Assembly: GCF_900102725.1 (NCBI RefSeq)
Contig: NZ_FNJW01000008.1
Location: forward strand, 744,001 to 808,000
DNA length: 64,000 nucleotides
From: Carnobacterium viridans
GTDB lineage: Bacteria > Bacillota > Bacilli > Lactobacillales > Carnobacteriaceae
Direction: 5' to 3'
Part shown: piece by piece, positions 25,951 to 34,324 of the stretch
Layout of the letters: the number at the start of each line of letters is the position of its first letter
How positions within the stretch are numbered: the stretch's first letter is position 1
Position numbers and translations under genes: made by a program
Notes under the pieces: model-generated
What the model was told of the DNA's origin: nothing
What the model saw: the letters and a program-made list of their open reading frames with translations, nothing else
Database searches by the model: none

Positions 25951-26454
25951 ATGGAAATTGGCAATTATCGATTAGGTATGCGTACACTGAAAACAGGTTT
26001 AGCTGTTGCAGCATGTATTCTTTTGTTTCATGTACTTGATAGAGAACCACCAATGATTGCTGCATTGGCAGCTGTTTTTGGTTTACGAGAAGATTGGCAA
26101 ACTAGTTTAAGGTTTGGAAAAACAAGAATATTTGGGAATTCTATTGGAGCTATCTTTGCCGCATGTTTGGTTTTGCTGCAGCAATTCATTGGATGGCATT
26201 TTTTTATTGAATTAATTGGTGTCCCGCTTGGGGTTATTTTAATTATTGTATTTTGCGATCGAATCAACTACAATGCTGGAATCGTAGGAGCAAGTGCTGC
26301 ATTTCTGATCATCTACTTTAGTATACCAACTGATGAAACTGTTTTGTATGCTTTAGCAAGAGTCTTGGACACTTTTATTGGAACTTTTATTGCTATTTTA
26401 GTTAACCGTCTCATTCCTGGCGGTCCAAAACCAACTGATAAATTGCAAGCTTGA
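25951..26454 (+). CDS. Short aromatic-acid-exporter-type membrane protein
   Basis: Protein of 167 residues with about five to six membrane segments, the ArAE_1 N-terminal region without the cytosolic C-terminal domain of its neighbour. Motifs: RLGMRTLKTGLAVAACILLF, AALAAVFGLREDWQTSL and ARVLDTFIGTFIAILVNRLIPG, the last one typical of the family end ('D...G...A..VN..I'). Only the ATG at 25951 is possible, since a stop codon precedes it in frame; AAAGGAAG lies 12 bases upstream, a longer gap than usual. It may form a complex with the 320-residue relative. A strong terminator follows. Confidence 0.82.
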   Translation: MEIGNYRLGMRTLKTGLAVAACILLFHVLDREPPMIAALAAVFGLREDWQTSLRFGKTRIFGNSIGAIFAACLVLLQQFIGWHFFIELIGVPLGVILIIVFCDRINYNAGIVGASAAFLIIYFSIPTDETVLYALARVLDTFIGTFIAILVNRLIPGGPKPTDKLQA

Positions 26455-26476
26455 TGTTTACATTTACTTATTCTTC

Positions 26477-26522
26477 AAAAGTTGAAGAGGAGTCTAGATG
26501 ACTAGATTCCTCTTCAACTTTT
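26477..26522 (+). terminator. Terminator of the short ArAE-like gene
   Basis: Perfect 15-bp stem AAAAGTTGAAGAGGA/TCCTCTTCAACTTTT with an inner TCTAG/CTAGA stem, followed by TTATT. Confidence 0.88.
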
Positions 26523-26534
26523 TTATTATTGTAT

Positions 26535-26784
26535 ATGCTCGATATTTCTTGTTAGCAAATGTCCGATAAACTTGCTCTACTCGACATTCCTAGCCTTTTT
26601 TCACTAACAAATGTCCGCTAAACCTGCTCTACTCGACATTCCTAGTCTTTTCTTACTAACAAATGTTCGCTAAACCGGTTCTACTCAACATTCCTGGTCT
26701 TTTCTTACTAGCAAATACCTGCTAAACCTGCTTTAATTGACATTCCTAACTCATTTGTGAGTAGATCTAGATGCGGCTCACTCT
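26535..26784 (+). repeat. 52-bp tandem repeat (locus 2)
   Basis: Units begin at 26577, 26629, 26681 and 26733, exactly 52 bases apart; a first, 42-base unit (from about 26535) lacks 10 bases. The start CTACTCGACATTCCTAG is identical to that of the 52-bp repeat at 7896-8155, in the same orientation 18.6 kb away. The middle part differs (ACTAACAAATGTCCGCTAAA here, CATCACCAATTATCCACTA there). Confidence 0.9.
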
Positions 26785-26798
26785 TTAAAAGAAAATTC

Positions 26799-26835
26799 AA
26801 TATAGAAAAGTTTTCGGGCCTGAAAAGTCTCCAAT
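26799..26835 (+). repeat. Hairpin that trails the 52-bp repeat (locus 2)
   Basis: AATATAGAAAA, then GTTTTCGGGCCTGAAAAG, then TCTCCAAT. The flanks equal those of the hairpin at 8175-8211, while the stem and loop differ. Confidence 0.75.
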
Positions 26836-26864
26836 CCTGAATTATTAAATCACATAATCAATAC

Positions 26865-26919
26865 AAAAAAACTAAAGCATTCCACTCTTGACTTAACGAG
26901 CAAGAAGCTTTAGTTTTTT
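26865..26919. terminator. Hairpin with two-way terminator features
   Basis: Stem AAAAAACTAAAGC/GCTTTAGTTTTTT around a 28-base loop that itself can pair (CTCTTG, CAAGAAG). T-runs are present on both strands. It stands between the 52-bp repeat and the hairpin array. Confidence 0.6.
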
Positions 26920-26931
26920 ACAGACTCTAAA

Positions 26932-27577
26932 TGATTTCCTGTTTTTACTGTGTGTCTTTCAGGGTCGTTCAGCATCTTTTTTTTAGTTGAGCTTCACTCC
27001 CCAGACACTGGACCATTTTCATGAATTGTCGCAATGCGCGGAATGCTCTTGCTCTCAATTCTTGAAAATGGCTGTGTGTCTTTCGGGGTCGTTCAGCATC
27101 CTTTTTTAGTTGAGCTTCACTCCCCAGACACTGGACCATTTTCATGAATTGTCGCAATGCGCGGAATGCTCTTGCTCTCAATTCTTGAAAATGGCTGTGT
27201 GTCTTTCGGGGTCGTTCAGCATCCTTTTTTAGTTGAGTTTCGCACACCAGGCTTTCGGAAAAAACGTAATTCTTGCAGGGATGAAACATCCCTTACAGAA
27301 TTCCTTGTTTTTCTGTCAAGCCTAAGCGGTGTGCTACGCATCCTTTAGTTGAGCTGTGTTCGACAGGATCTCGGAAAAAACATAATCTTTACGAGGATGA
27401 AACATCCTCTGCAAGATTATTAGTTTTTCTGTCGATCCTAGACGTCGAACTTCGCATCCTTTAGTTGAGCTTTGTATCCCAACTCCTAGGAAAAAAGATG
27501 AAATTCTCCTCGAGCCCTTAGCCTCTTGCGGGAATTCCCCTGTTTTTCTACGGAGCTAAACGGGATACTCCACATCC
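26932..27577 (+). repeat. Array of five hairpin units with paired stem changes
   Basis: Units start with AGTTGAG at 26985, 27108, 27231, 27347 and 27463; the first two are 123 bases and nearly identical, the next three about 116. Units end with GCATCCTTT or similar. Outer stems differ but still pair: GCACACC/GGTGTGC, GTTCGAC/GTCGAAC and GTATCCC/GGGATAC. Inner stems also pair, e.g. CCATTTTCATGAATTG/CAATTCTTGAAAATGG in unit 1. A left-end segment (26932-26976) is identical with that of the solitary copy at 37783. It fills the gap before the FtsX-type permease gene stop (27584). Confidence 0.9.
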
Positions 27578-27583
27578 TGTTAA

Positions 27584-30500
27584 TTAATCTACTGATTTTA
27601 GGGCTTCGATCATATCGACGTTTTTGAGTTTGTAGTGCATTGCGATCATAACGATTCCAGAGAATATCAGTGTAATGATACCTGAGTAAAGATAACTCAG
27701 TGGTTGAATGGTTGGACTAAACATTAAGAGATCGACTTCTGCGGTATCTAATACAAAGCTGTGCAGTAAGACTCCTAAAAATGAACCAACAACAATTCCC
27801 ATTAAAGTAAGAATAATATTTTCACGATAGATATACATCGTAACTTCTTTATCGAAAAATCCTAATACTTTGATGGTTGATAATTCTCGCTCGCGTTCTG
27901 AAACATTGATATTGGTTAAGTTGTACAATACTACAAAAGCCAATAAACCAGCTGAAATGATTAATACAAGTGTAACGATTCCTAAACTACCCATTGTTTC
28001 TTCAAATGATTTGCTGACATCAGAAACAAAATTAACCGATAGTACGCTTGGTTGCTCAGTTAGAGAAGAACCTAAAGTTTCTTCATTAATTTTTCCTTCA
28101 CCGTAATTCAATAGTTCGGTTGTATACTCTGGTGATTTTCCAAAGGTCGTTTCAAAATAATCTTTATTCATATATACATAATGACCAGTGTAGTTTTCAA
28201 CAATTTCGTTTATAACGACTTCTACTTCATTATTATCTGAATCAGTTAAAGTCACGGTGTCTCCTTTTTCGACGTCTATTAAATCAGCTAGTTTTTCACT
28301 GATAATAGTACCTTCTTCAGGCAAGGAATACGTTTGACCAGAAGAACGGTCATTTAAAAGCACATAGTCTTCAAAGTTTTCAGTCGTTTCAGGCACAAAT
28401 ACCGTTACGGTTTGTGTATTGACCCCTTCCACATCTACTGTGTAACTTTCTTGGCTAACTTTTAAAGATTCTTGAACAGCAGATTGTTTTGCTAATTCTT
28501 CATCATATTCAGCTTTTTCAGCATCACTCGCATCCGTATTTAAGGCAACAATTGCATCATATTTCATGATTTTGCCGTATTGAAGACCAGCTACATCTGA
28601 AATTGAATCCGATATACCAAATCCAGTTAAAATCAAAGCCGTACATCCTGCGACTCCAAGAACCGTCATTAACATACGTTGTTTGTATCGGAAAAGATTC
28701 CTGGCAGTTACTTTTTGGATAAAACCAAGTTTGGACCAAATGAATGGCATGCGTTCTAACAGAATTCGTTTCCCAACTTTAGGTGCTTTAGGACGCATAA
28801 GCATAGATGGCGTACTCTGTAAAGCCACTCTTACTGCAAGATACGCGGACATCACTGTACAGAGTAACGCCACTGCAAAGGAAATTACGCCATAACTGAT
28901 GTAATACGTTATTCTAATAGGTGGCAAATTGTACATTGATCCATAGGCATTAAAGATGACATTTGGAAATAATTGATACCCAATAGCTAAACCAATAATG
29001 GTTCCCAAAATACTAGCCACTGAGGCATAAACTAAAAATTTCTTAGAAATATCCAAATTTGAATACCCTAGTGCTTTTAAAGTTCCAATTTGTAATCGCT
29101 CTTCTTCTACCATACGAGTCATAGTAGTTAAACAAACTAGTGCAGCGATTAGGAAAAAGAAGACCGGAAAAACTTGTGCAATTGCTGAGATGCGGTCTGC
29201 ATTATCGCTAAACTCGCTATATCCTGGATTTGTTGAACGATCCAGTACATAATATTCTGGCATCTCTAATTTTTCCAATTCTTTTTTAGCACCTGCCAGC
29301 TCTGCTTCGCCATCTGAAATTTCTTTTTCAGCATCTGCTGACTCTTTTTCAAATTCAGCTAATGCTGTTTCATAATCAGCTTGCCCAGTCTCTAATTTTT
29401 CAAGAGCTGTAGCTAATTTAGCCTCACCGTTCGCTTTTTCTTGATTTAACTGTTCTTGAGCATCTGCTAGCTGAGCTTCTCCATTAGCAAGCGTTGTTTT
29501 TGCAGCTTCGATATCAGCTAAACCTTGAGTTACGCTTTGTTCATTGGCTACCAATTCTGCTTCTGCTGCATTTAATTGTGCTCTATTTTCTTCAAAAGTT
29601 GTAGCTACTCCATCTACTGCAGCTGAAACCGTGCTACTTGGAACAACACCAGCAAAATAACCGGTAAAGGCTTCTCCAAGTGAAGGATCAACAGCAGTGG
29701 CTGCTTGAGTGATGCTCGTTTGAGTTTCTACTGGCACACTTTCCATTGGAACAGACAAAACAGCTCTGGCATTGTCAATGAATGTTTCGCCATTGGCTAG
29801 AGATTGCTCTGCAGTTATTTTTTGGGCTTCAAAGTTATTTCGAGCGTCAATGAGCTGGGTTTGTGCTGCTTGCAAATCAGCTTCTTTTGTAGCTAGTTCT
29901 GCTTTTCCAGTTTCTAATTCTTGACGCTTTTGATCAATAGTAGCTTGAGCATCAGCAGTCTGAGTTTCTAAAGTGGCTAACCCTTCGTTGTAATCTGCTT
30001 GACCTTGATCCAATGTAGCTTTGGCATCTTCTAACTGTTTTTGACCATCATCTAATTGTTGTTTTGCATCATCAATTTCAGCTTGGCCCTCATCGATTTC
30101 AATTTGGGCTTCTGAACGAATTTCAGCTAATCGTTCTTCTGGTCTTTTTTCGACCAATTCTTCAATTTGCTCTATTTGTTTTTCAACATTATCCTCATAC
30201 TCTGGTGAATAAGAAATAAGAGAATCATTTTGTTCAAAGGATACATACGCTTCAGTATAAAATTCTGATGTAAAATCTTCTTCAGGAATAACAGCAAATC
30301 CATCTACTGTTCCTTTACCAACCGTGCTTTGTCCTCTTGAAGAATTTTCAATGTATTGTGGGGTATCCACAAAACCAACCACTTCAAAAGTTGTCGTTGC
30401 AAAAGTATCTTCTAAGTTAGTGTCTTCACTTTCTGATGAAAGAGTAACTGTATCACCAATAGTGTAAGCACCCGTCATCTTGCTGTTATTATCTAACGCA

Positions 30501-30895
30501 ACTTCACCAGTTTTTTCTGGCAAACGACCTGAAGCTATCATATAGTTATTTTGGCTAGCTTTTTCAGCTAAAGAGTATGACATGACTTTAGTAACCAAAC
30601 TGCTGTCCTTTAAGATGACATCTTGACTGTAGCTCATGGTTACATCTGCACCATCAATACTCTCCAATAGTGCTTTGTCATCCTCGTTAAGTCCGTATGT
30701 GGATAACACTTTGGTATCCATTAGATTTGCCTCTTTATAGTAATGATCCGCAGTATCAATCATATCCGGACCGGTTGCTTTAATGCCGGCAAAAAAGGCT
30801 ACTCCTAGTGTAATAATAGCAAAGATAGATAAAAATCGTGTTTTCGATTTTCCCATCTCTTTAAATATATCTTTCCACAGTGCTTTCTTCTTCAA
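27584..30895 (-). CDS. Large FtsX-type ABC transporter permease with coiled-coil extracellular domain
   Basis: Permease of 1103 residues. The start KSKTRFLSIFAIITLGVAFFAG gives membrane helix 1, then a large outer region including a long coiled coil (about residues 255-560, heptad-like runs such as IDDAKQQLDDGQKQLEDAK and DAQATIDQKRQELETGK). A first FtsX core of three helices follows (about 580-700), then a second outer region and a second FtsX core (about 985-1095). The start is TTG 30895, with AGGGG about 9 bases upstream. It is coupled with the ATPase gene 13 bases upstream. The substrate is unknown; such transporters act on lipids, peptides or the wall. Confidence 0.88.
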   Translation of the reverse strand: MKKKALWKDIFKEMGKSKTRFLSIFAIITLGVAFFAGIKATGPDMIDTADHYYKEANLMDTKVLSTYGLNEDDKALLESIDGADVTMSYSQDVILKDSSLVTKVMSYSLAEKASQNNYMIASGRLPEKTGEVALDNNSKMTGAYTIGDTVTLSSESEDTNLEDTFATTTFEVVGFVDTPQYIENSSRGQSTVGKGTVDGFAVIPEEDFTSEFYTEAYVSFEQNDSLISYSPEYEDNVEKQIEQIEELVEKRPEERLAEIRSEAQIEIDEGQAEIDDAKQQLDDGQKQLEDAKATLDQGQADYNEGLATLETQTADAQATIDQKRQELETGKAELATKEADLQAAQTQLIDARNNFEAQKITAEQSLANGETFIDNARAVLSVPMESVPVETQTSITQAATAVDPSLGEAFTGYFAGVVPSSTVSAAVDGVATTFEENRAQLNAAEAELVANEQSVTQGLADIEAAKTTLANGEAQLADAQEQLNQEKANGEAKLATALEKLETGQADYETALAEFEKESADAEKEISDGEAELAGAKKELEKLEMPEYYVLDRSTNPGYSEFSDNADRISAIAQVFPVFFFLIAALVCLTTMTRMVEEERLQIGTLKALGYSNLDISKKFLVYASVASILGTIIGLAIGYQLFPNVIFNAYGSMYNLPPIRITYYISYGVISFAVALLCTVMSAYLAVRVALQSTPSMLMRPKAPKVGKRILLERMPFIWSKLGFIQKVTARNLFRYKQRMLMTVLGVAGCTALILTGFGISDSISDVAGLQYGKIMKYDAIVALNTDASDAEKAEYDEELAKQSAVQESLKVSQESYTVDVEGVNTQTVTVFVPETTENFEDYVLLNDRSSGQTYSLPEEGTIISEKLADLIDVEKGDTVTLTDSDNNEVEVVINEIVENYTGHYVYMNKDYFETTFGKSPEYTTELLNYGEGKINEETLGSSLTEQPSVLSVNFVSDVSKSFEETMGSLGIVTLVLIISAGLLAFVVLYNLTNINVSERERELSTIKVLGFFDKEVTMYIYRENIILTLMGIVVGSFLGVLLHSFVLDTAEVDLLMFSPTIQPLSYLYSGIITLIFSGIVMIAMHYKLKNVDMIEALKSVD

Positions 30896-30908
30896 TTTTT
30901 CCCACCCC

Positions 30909-31610
30909 TTACCATTCGATATCAGCTACGGACATAGGGTTTTCATTAATAGTCACACTACGTACTTTTGCATTGTTTATTTCAATCATTCGATTCGCCA
31001 TTGGTGCTATTGCTTTATTATGTGTGATGACAATAACTGTTGTCCCTGTCTCTTTACAAGTATCTTGTAATATTTTCAACACTTGTTTTCCAGTTTCATA
31101 ATCTAATGCTCCAGTTGGCTCATCACATAAAAGGAGTTTAGGCTGCTTAGCTAAAGCTCTAGCAATAGCTACTCGTTGTTGTTCTCCACCTGATAATTGT
31201 GCTGGAAAATTATCTAGTCGATGACCTAGTCCAACATCTTCTAACACCTTTTTTGCATCCAACGCTTTACTGGAGATCTCAGATGCCAATTCCACATTTT
31301 CAATAGCTGTCAAATTTGGTACTAAGTTATAAAATTGAAAAACAAATCCTACGTCGTCTCGACGGTATTGCGTAAGCTGTTTTGTATTAAACTTGCCAAT
31401 ATCTGTGCCGTCCACAAGAATCTGACCTTCATCGGCTGTATCCATTCCGCCTAAAATATTCAGGACTGTTGATTTTCCTGCACCACTTGGTCCAACAATG
31501 ACTGCAAATTCTCCTTGTTCAATTTCAAAAGAGATGCCATCATTTGCGGCAATAATTGTTTCACCCATTTTATAACGTTTAAATTCATTTTTTATCTCTA
31601 CAAAAGACAT
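30909..31610 (-). CDS. ABC transporter ATPase (MacB/LolD type), partner of the large permease
   Basis: ATPase of 233 residues with Walker A ([14 protein letters not shown]), the MacB-type Q-loop region ([24 protein letters not shown]), ABC signature ([15 protein letters not shown]), Walker B ([12 protein letters not shown]) and the H-loop (VIVITHN). I choose ATG 31610, with AAGGTG 5-6 bases upstream, because the upstream ATG at 31640 has no ribosome binding site. It is the first gene of a two-gene operon with the FtsX-type permease. The 31641-31797 gap shows no other feature. Confidence 0.92.
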   Translation of the reverse strand: MSFVEIKNEFKRYKMGETIIAANDGISFEIEQGEFAVIVGPSGAGKSTVLNILGGMDTADEGQILVDGTDIGKFNTKQLTQYRRDDVGFVFQFYNLVPNLTAIENVELASEISSKALDAKKVLEDVGLGHRLDNFPAQLSGGEQQRVAIARALAKQPKLLLCDEPTGALDYETGKQVLKILQDTCKETGTTVIVITHNKAIAPMANRMIEINNAKVRSVTINENPMSVADIEW

Positions 31611-31797
31611 ATTTGCACCTTCATTTCTCAAAAATTTCATTTTACAAGTGTTGTATGAAGTATACTAAAAAAAATAACTGCCATAAACACGCAATTCATA
31701 CAATTTTACAGCATTTGATTACAAATTACTAGAATAAATGACTTAAATAAATAGGCACTATCGTTAGCATCGCTTCTATCTTTATTGCTGCAAATAT

Positions 31798-31837
31798 AAA
31801 AAGACGTACGTTTCTTTTTAGAAACGAGCGTCTTTTT
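31798..31837 (-). terminator. Terminator of the amino acid permease gene
   Basis: Stem AAAAAGACG-TA-CGTTTCT pairing with AGAAACG-AG-CGTCTTTTT, followed by T on both strands; it lies 25 bases after the stop at 31863. Confidence 0.88.
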
Positions 31838-31862
31838 ATATACCTTATTAATTATTCTTTAA

Positions 31863-33242
31863 TTACTTTTGATTGAGTTCGCTGTGTTTGTAACCATAAA
31901 TAAAGTAGATAACTACTCCCATAGCTAACCAAATAAGGAACGCGATCCAAACAGATAATGATAATTGAACCATCAAGTACACACACACGATTACAGAAAC
32001 AATCGGAAAAATGGGTACAAAAGGTACTTTAAATTCGCCTTCTTTTGGTTCTCCAAAGTCTTTGCGTAATTTAATAATTCCTATCGCAATAATCACAAAA
32101 ATCAGTAAGGTTACGATATTTGTTAGTTCTGCTAATTTATTTAGTGGAACTACCCCAGCTAATATAGCTGACAGCAAACCAACTACTTGAGTTGCAAATT
32201 TAGGACTTTTTGTCTTTGGATCAACTTGACTCAATTTCTTTGGCAGTAAACCGTCTCTTCCAATAGCATAAATTAAACGTCCTAATCCATAAGTCATCGA
32301 AATGAGTACCGTTAACAAGGTTAAGATTGCTCCTACAGAGATGATACCGGCAATAAAGTCTTGTCCGATAAACCGTATAGCAAATGCTACTGGGTCTTTG
32401 ATATCTAATTGTGCGTAAGGGACAATTCCAGTCAATACAAGTGTTACTATGATATACAATATCGTTGCAATCCCAAGTGAACCGATAATTCCTCTTGGAA
32501 CATCTTTACGCGGATTTTTTGTTTCTTCCGCAGCAGTACTTACTGCGTCAAACCCTAAGAAAGCAAAGAAAACGACAGCCGCTCCTGAAACGATGCCATT
32601 TAATCCAAAGGGAGCAAATGGCGTCCAATTTTCTGGCTTAACGTAAAAAACACCTACTCCAATAAATAAAGCAATTAAACCAAATTTTATAAATACCATA
32701 ACATTATTTAATCGTAATGCTTTCTTAGCACCTTGGATTACAACATACGTTACAACAAATGTAATCAATACTGCAATTAAATCCACGTAAGCTCCGGTCT
32801 CCGCATTATAAGAAGAACGTAATGCAACGGGTAATCCAAGACCAAGTCCATCTAAAAATCCGTTCATATATCCTGACCAACCTGAAGCTACGGAAGCATT
32901 TGCCAATAGATATTCGCAAATCATCAACCAACCAATCAACCAGCCAATCAATTCACCAAAAACAGTATAAGCATATGAATAAGCTCCTCCCGAAACGGGA
33001 ATACGAGAAGCAAATTCTGCATAACATAAAGCGGATAAAGTACATGAAAAAGCCGCAATAATAAAAGATAAAATCAATGCCGGTCCAGCGGTTAGTGCAG
33101 CTGCTGTTCCAGTAATCACAAAAATACCAGTCCCAACAATTGCTCCTAAACCTAGTAAGATTAAATCCATAGTTTTTAATTCTCTTTTTAAATTAGATGG
33201 CCTCTGCGTTGTTTCTAACGGCTTCTTTCTAAGGTAATTCAT
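31863..33242 (-). CDS. APC-family amino acid permease (YfnA/CAT-like)
   Basis: Amino acid transporter of 459 residues with 12 predicted helices. The start GLGAIVGTGIFVITGTAAAL gives the GTGIF motif in helix 1 that binds the amino acid backbone. Other family features are FAFLGFDAVSTAAEETKNPRKDVPRGI and SMTYGLGRLIYAIGRDGLLP. This is the cationic amino acid transporter-like group of the superfamily, but the exact substrate is unknown. The start has GGTGG upstream. It follows the sugar transporter gene after 32 bases; cotranscription is possible. Confidence 0.9.
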   Translation of the reverse strand: MNYLRKKPLETTQRPSNLKRELKTMDLILLGLGAIVGTGIFVITGTAAALTAGPALILSFIIAAFSCTLSALCYAEFASRIPVSGGAYSYAYTVFGELIGWLIGWLMICEYLLANASVASGWSGYMNGFLDGLGLGLPVALRSSYNAETGAYVDLIAVLITFVVTYVVIQGAKKALRLNNVMVFIKFGLIALFIGVGVFYVKPENWTPFAPFGLNGIVSGAAVVFFAFLGFDAVSTAAEETKNPRKDVPRGIIGSLGIATILYIIVTLVLTGIVPYAQLDIKDPVAFAIRFIGQDFIAGIISVGAILTLLTVLISMTYGLGRLIYAIGRDGLLPKKLSQVDPKTKSPKFATQVVGLLSAILAGVVPLNKLAELTNIVTLLIFVIIAIGIIKLRKDFGEPKEGEFKVPFVPIFPIVSVIVCVYLMVQLSLSVWIAFLIWLAMGVVIYFIYGYKHSELNQK

Positions 33243-33274
33243 TTTAATACCACCAATCTATTGATTAAATTCAT

Positions 33275-34132
33275 TTAGGATTTAACGTAACCTAATAAAA
33301 CACCACCAACAATAACTAAAATACAGCCAAGTAAGATATAGCGGAATTCTCTTTTTGTTTTCGTTTCTCCTAAGAACCAAATACTTCCTAACGTTGAAAT
33401 GATAATCCCTGTTTGTGAAAGTGAGAAACTAATAGCCAAACCAATTTTTTCCATTGAGATCAACATAAAGACATTTCCTAACGCCCATAACAAACCTGTC
33501 AAAATATTACGTAATGTGTACTGGCTCTTTATCTCTTGCTTCATTGAGAACAATAATGAACCAACTAGCATACCTACAGCTTGTGGTAAAATAACAGCCA
33601 TTGCATCGACGCCTGCAGCATTAATGGTTATTGTATATAATCCATATCCAAGTGTAGAAAAAAGTAATGCTCTTGCTCCAGATTTTTTTTGTCCTTTAGA
33701 ATCATCTTTTGTTTCTTTTGTATCTGAAACAGTGGTAAATGTTACACCAAAAATCAAAACAATAATAGCAATAATTCCCAGAATAATATCTCTAGTACTT
33801 GTCCATTCTTTAAACAATAGTACTCCCGCAAGTGTATTGACAATCAATTGCAATCCTGTTGAAATAGGCAAAGTATTGGATACTCCAATAAACTTCATAC
33901 TTTGGAACTGTTGCATTTGTCCTAATGACCATAAAGCTCCTGACAATAATCCTACTAAAATAATTTTCATATCAATTGTTGGTTGATAAACAAAGTAAAC
34001 ACCTATTGCAAAAAGAACGGCTCCAGCTGACATTCCTACTGTCTGTTGATATGAGTTTCCACCTAATTTATTGCTCACTAACCCAATGCTGCCCCAAGCT
34101 ATGGCAGGTATTAGTGCAATTAAAATTTCCAT
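33275..34132 (-). CDS. GRP-family sugar transporter (GlcU-like)
   Basis: Membrane protein of 285 residues with about 10 helices. The start LIALIPAIAWGSIGLVSNKLGGNSYQQT and the repeats GLLSGALWSLGQMQQFQSMKFIGVSNTLPISTG (here in parts: GALWSLGQMQQFQSMKFIG and VSNTLPISTGLQL) are typical of glucose/ribose porters such as GlcU. ATG 34132 is preferred because AGGAAG lies 9 bases upstream; the ATG at 34141 is too close. Proton-linked glucose uptake is the likely role. It is divergent from the flavoprotein at 34325. Confidence 0.9.
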   Translation of the reverse strand: MEILIALIPAIAWGSIGLVSNKLGGNSYQQTVGMSAGAVLFAIGVYFVYQPTIDMKIILVGLLSGALWSLGQMQQFQSMKFIGVSNTLPISTGLQLIVNTLAGVLLFKEWTSTRDIILGIIAIIVLIFGVTFTTVSDTKETKDDSKGQKKSGARALLFSTLGYGLYTITINAAGVDAMAVILPQAVGMLVGSLLFSMKQEIKSQYTLRNILTGLLWALGNVFMLISMEKIGLAISFSLSQTGIIISTLGSIWFLGETKTKREFRYILLGCILVIVGGVLLGYVKS

Positions 34133-34324
34133 AAGTTCCATCTTCCTTTTCAATTTTATTTCATTGCCTTGTACATCATAACAGCTAAGTCACTATCTTA
34201 ACAAGAAAAGTTCTTATATCTTAAAACAGTTTACAGGTTTATGGAACAAACTGCCAGAATATGATAAAGTAAGTAAATAAAATTTGAACAAATGGACAGA
34301 ATAGAAATGAGGCCAATAAAAGAA

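Noticed and set aside
26969-27289. Minus-strand open frame of 106 codons with a 41-residue repeat
   Set aside because: It comes from the 123-bp duplication in the hairpin array. No ribosome binding site, and later units of the array break the frame.
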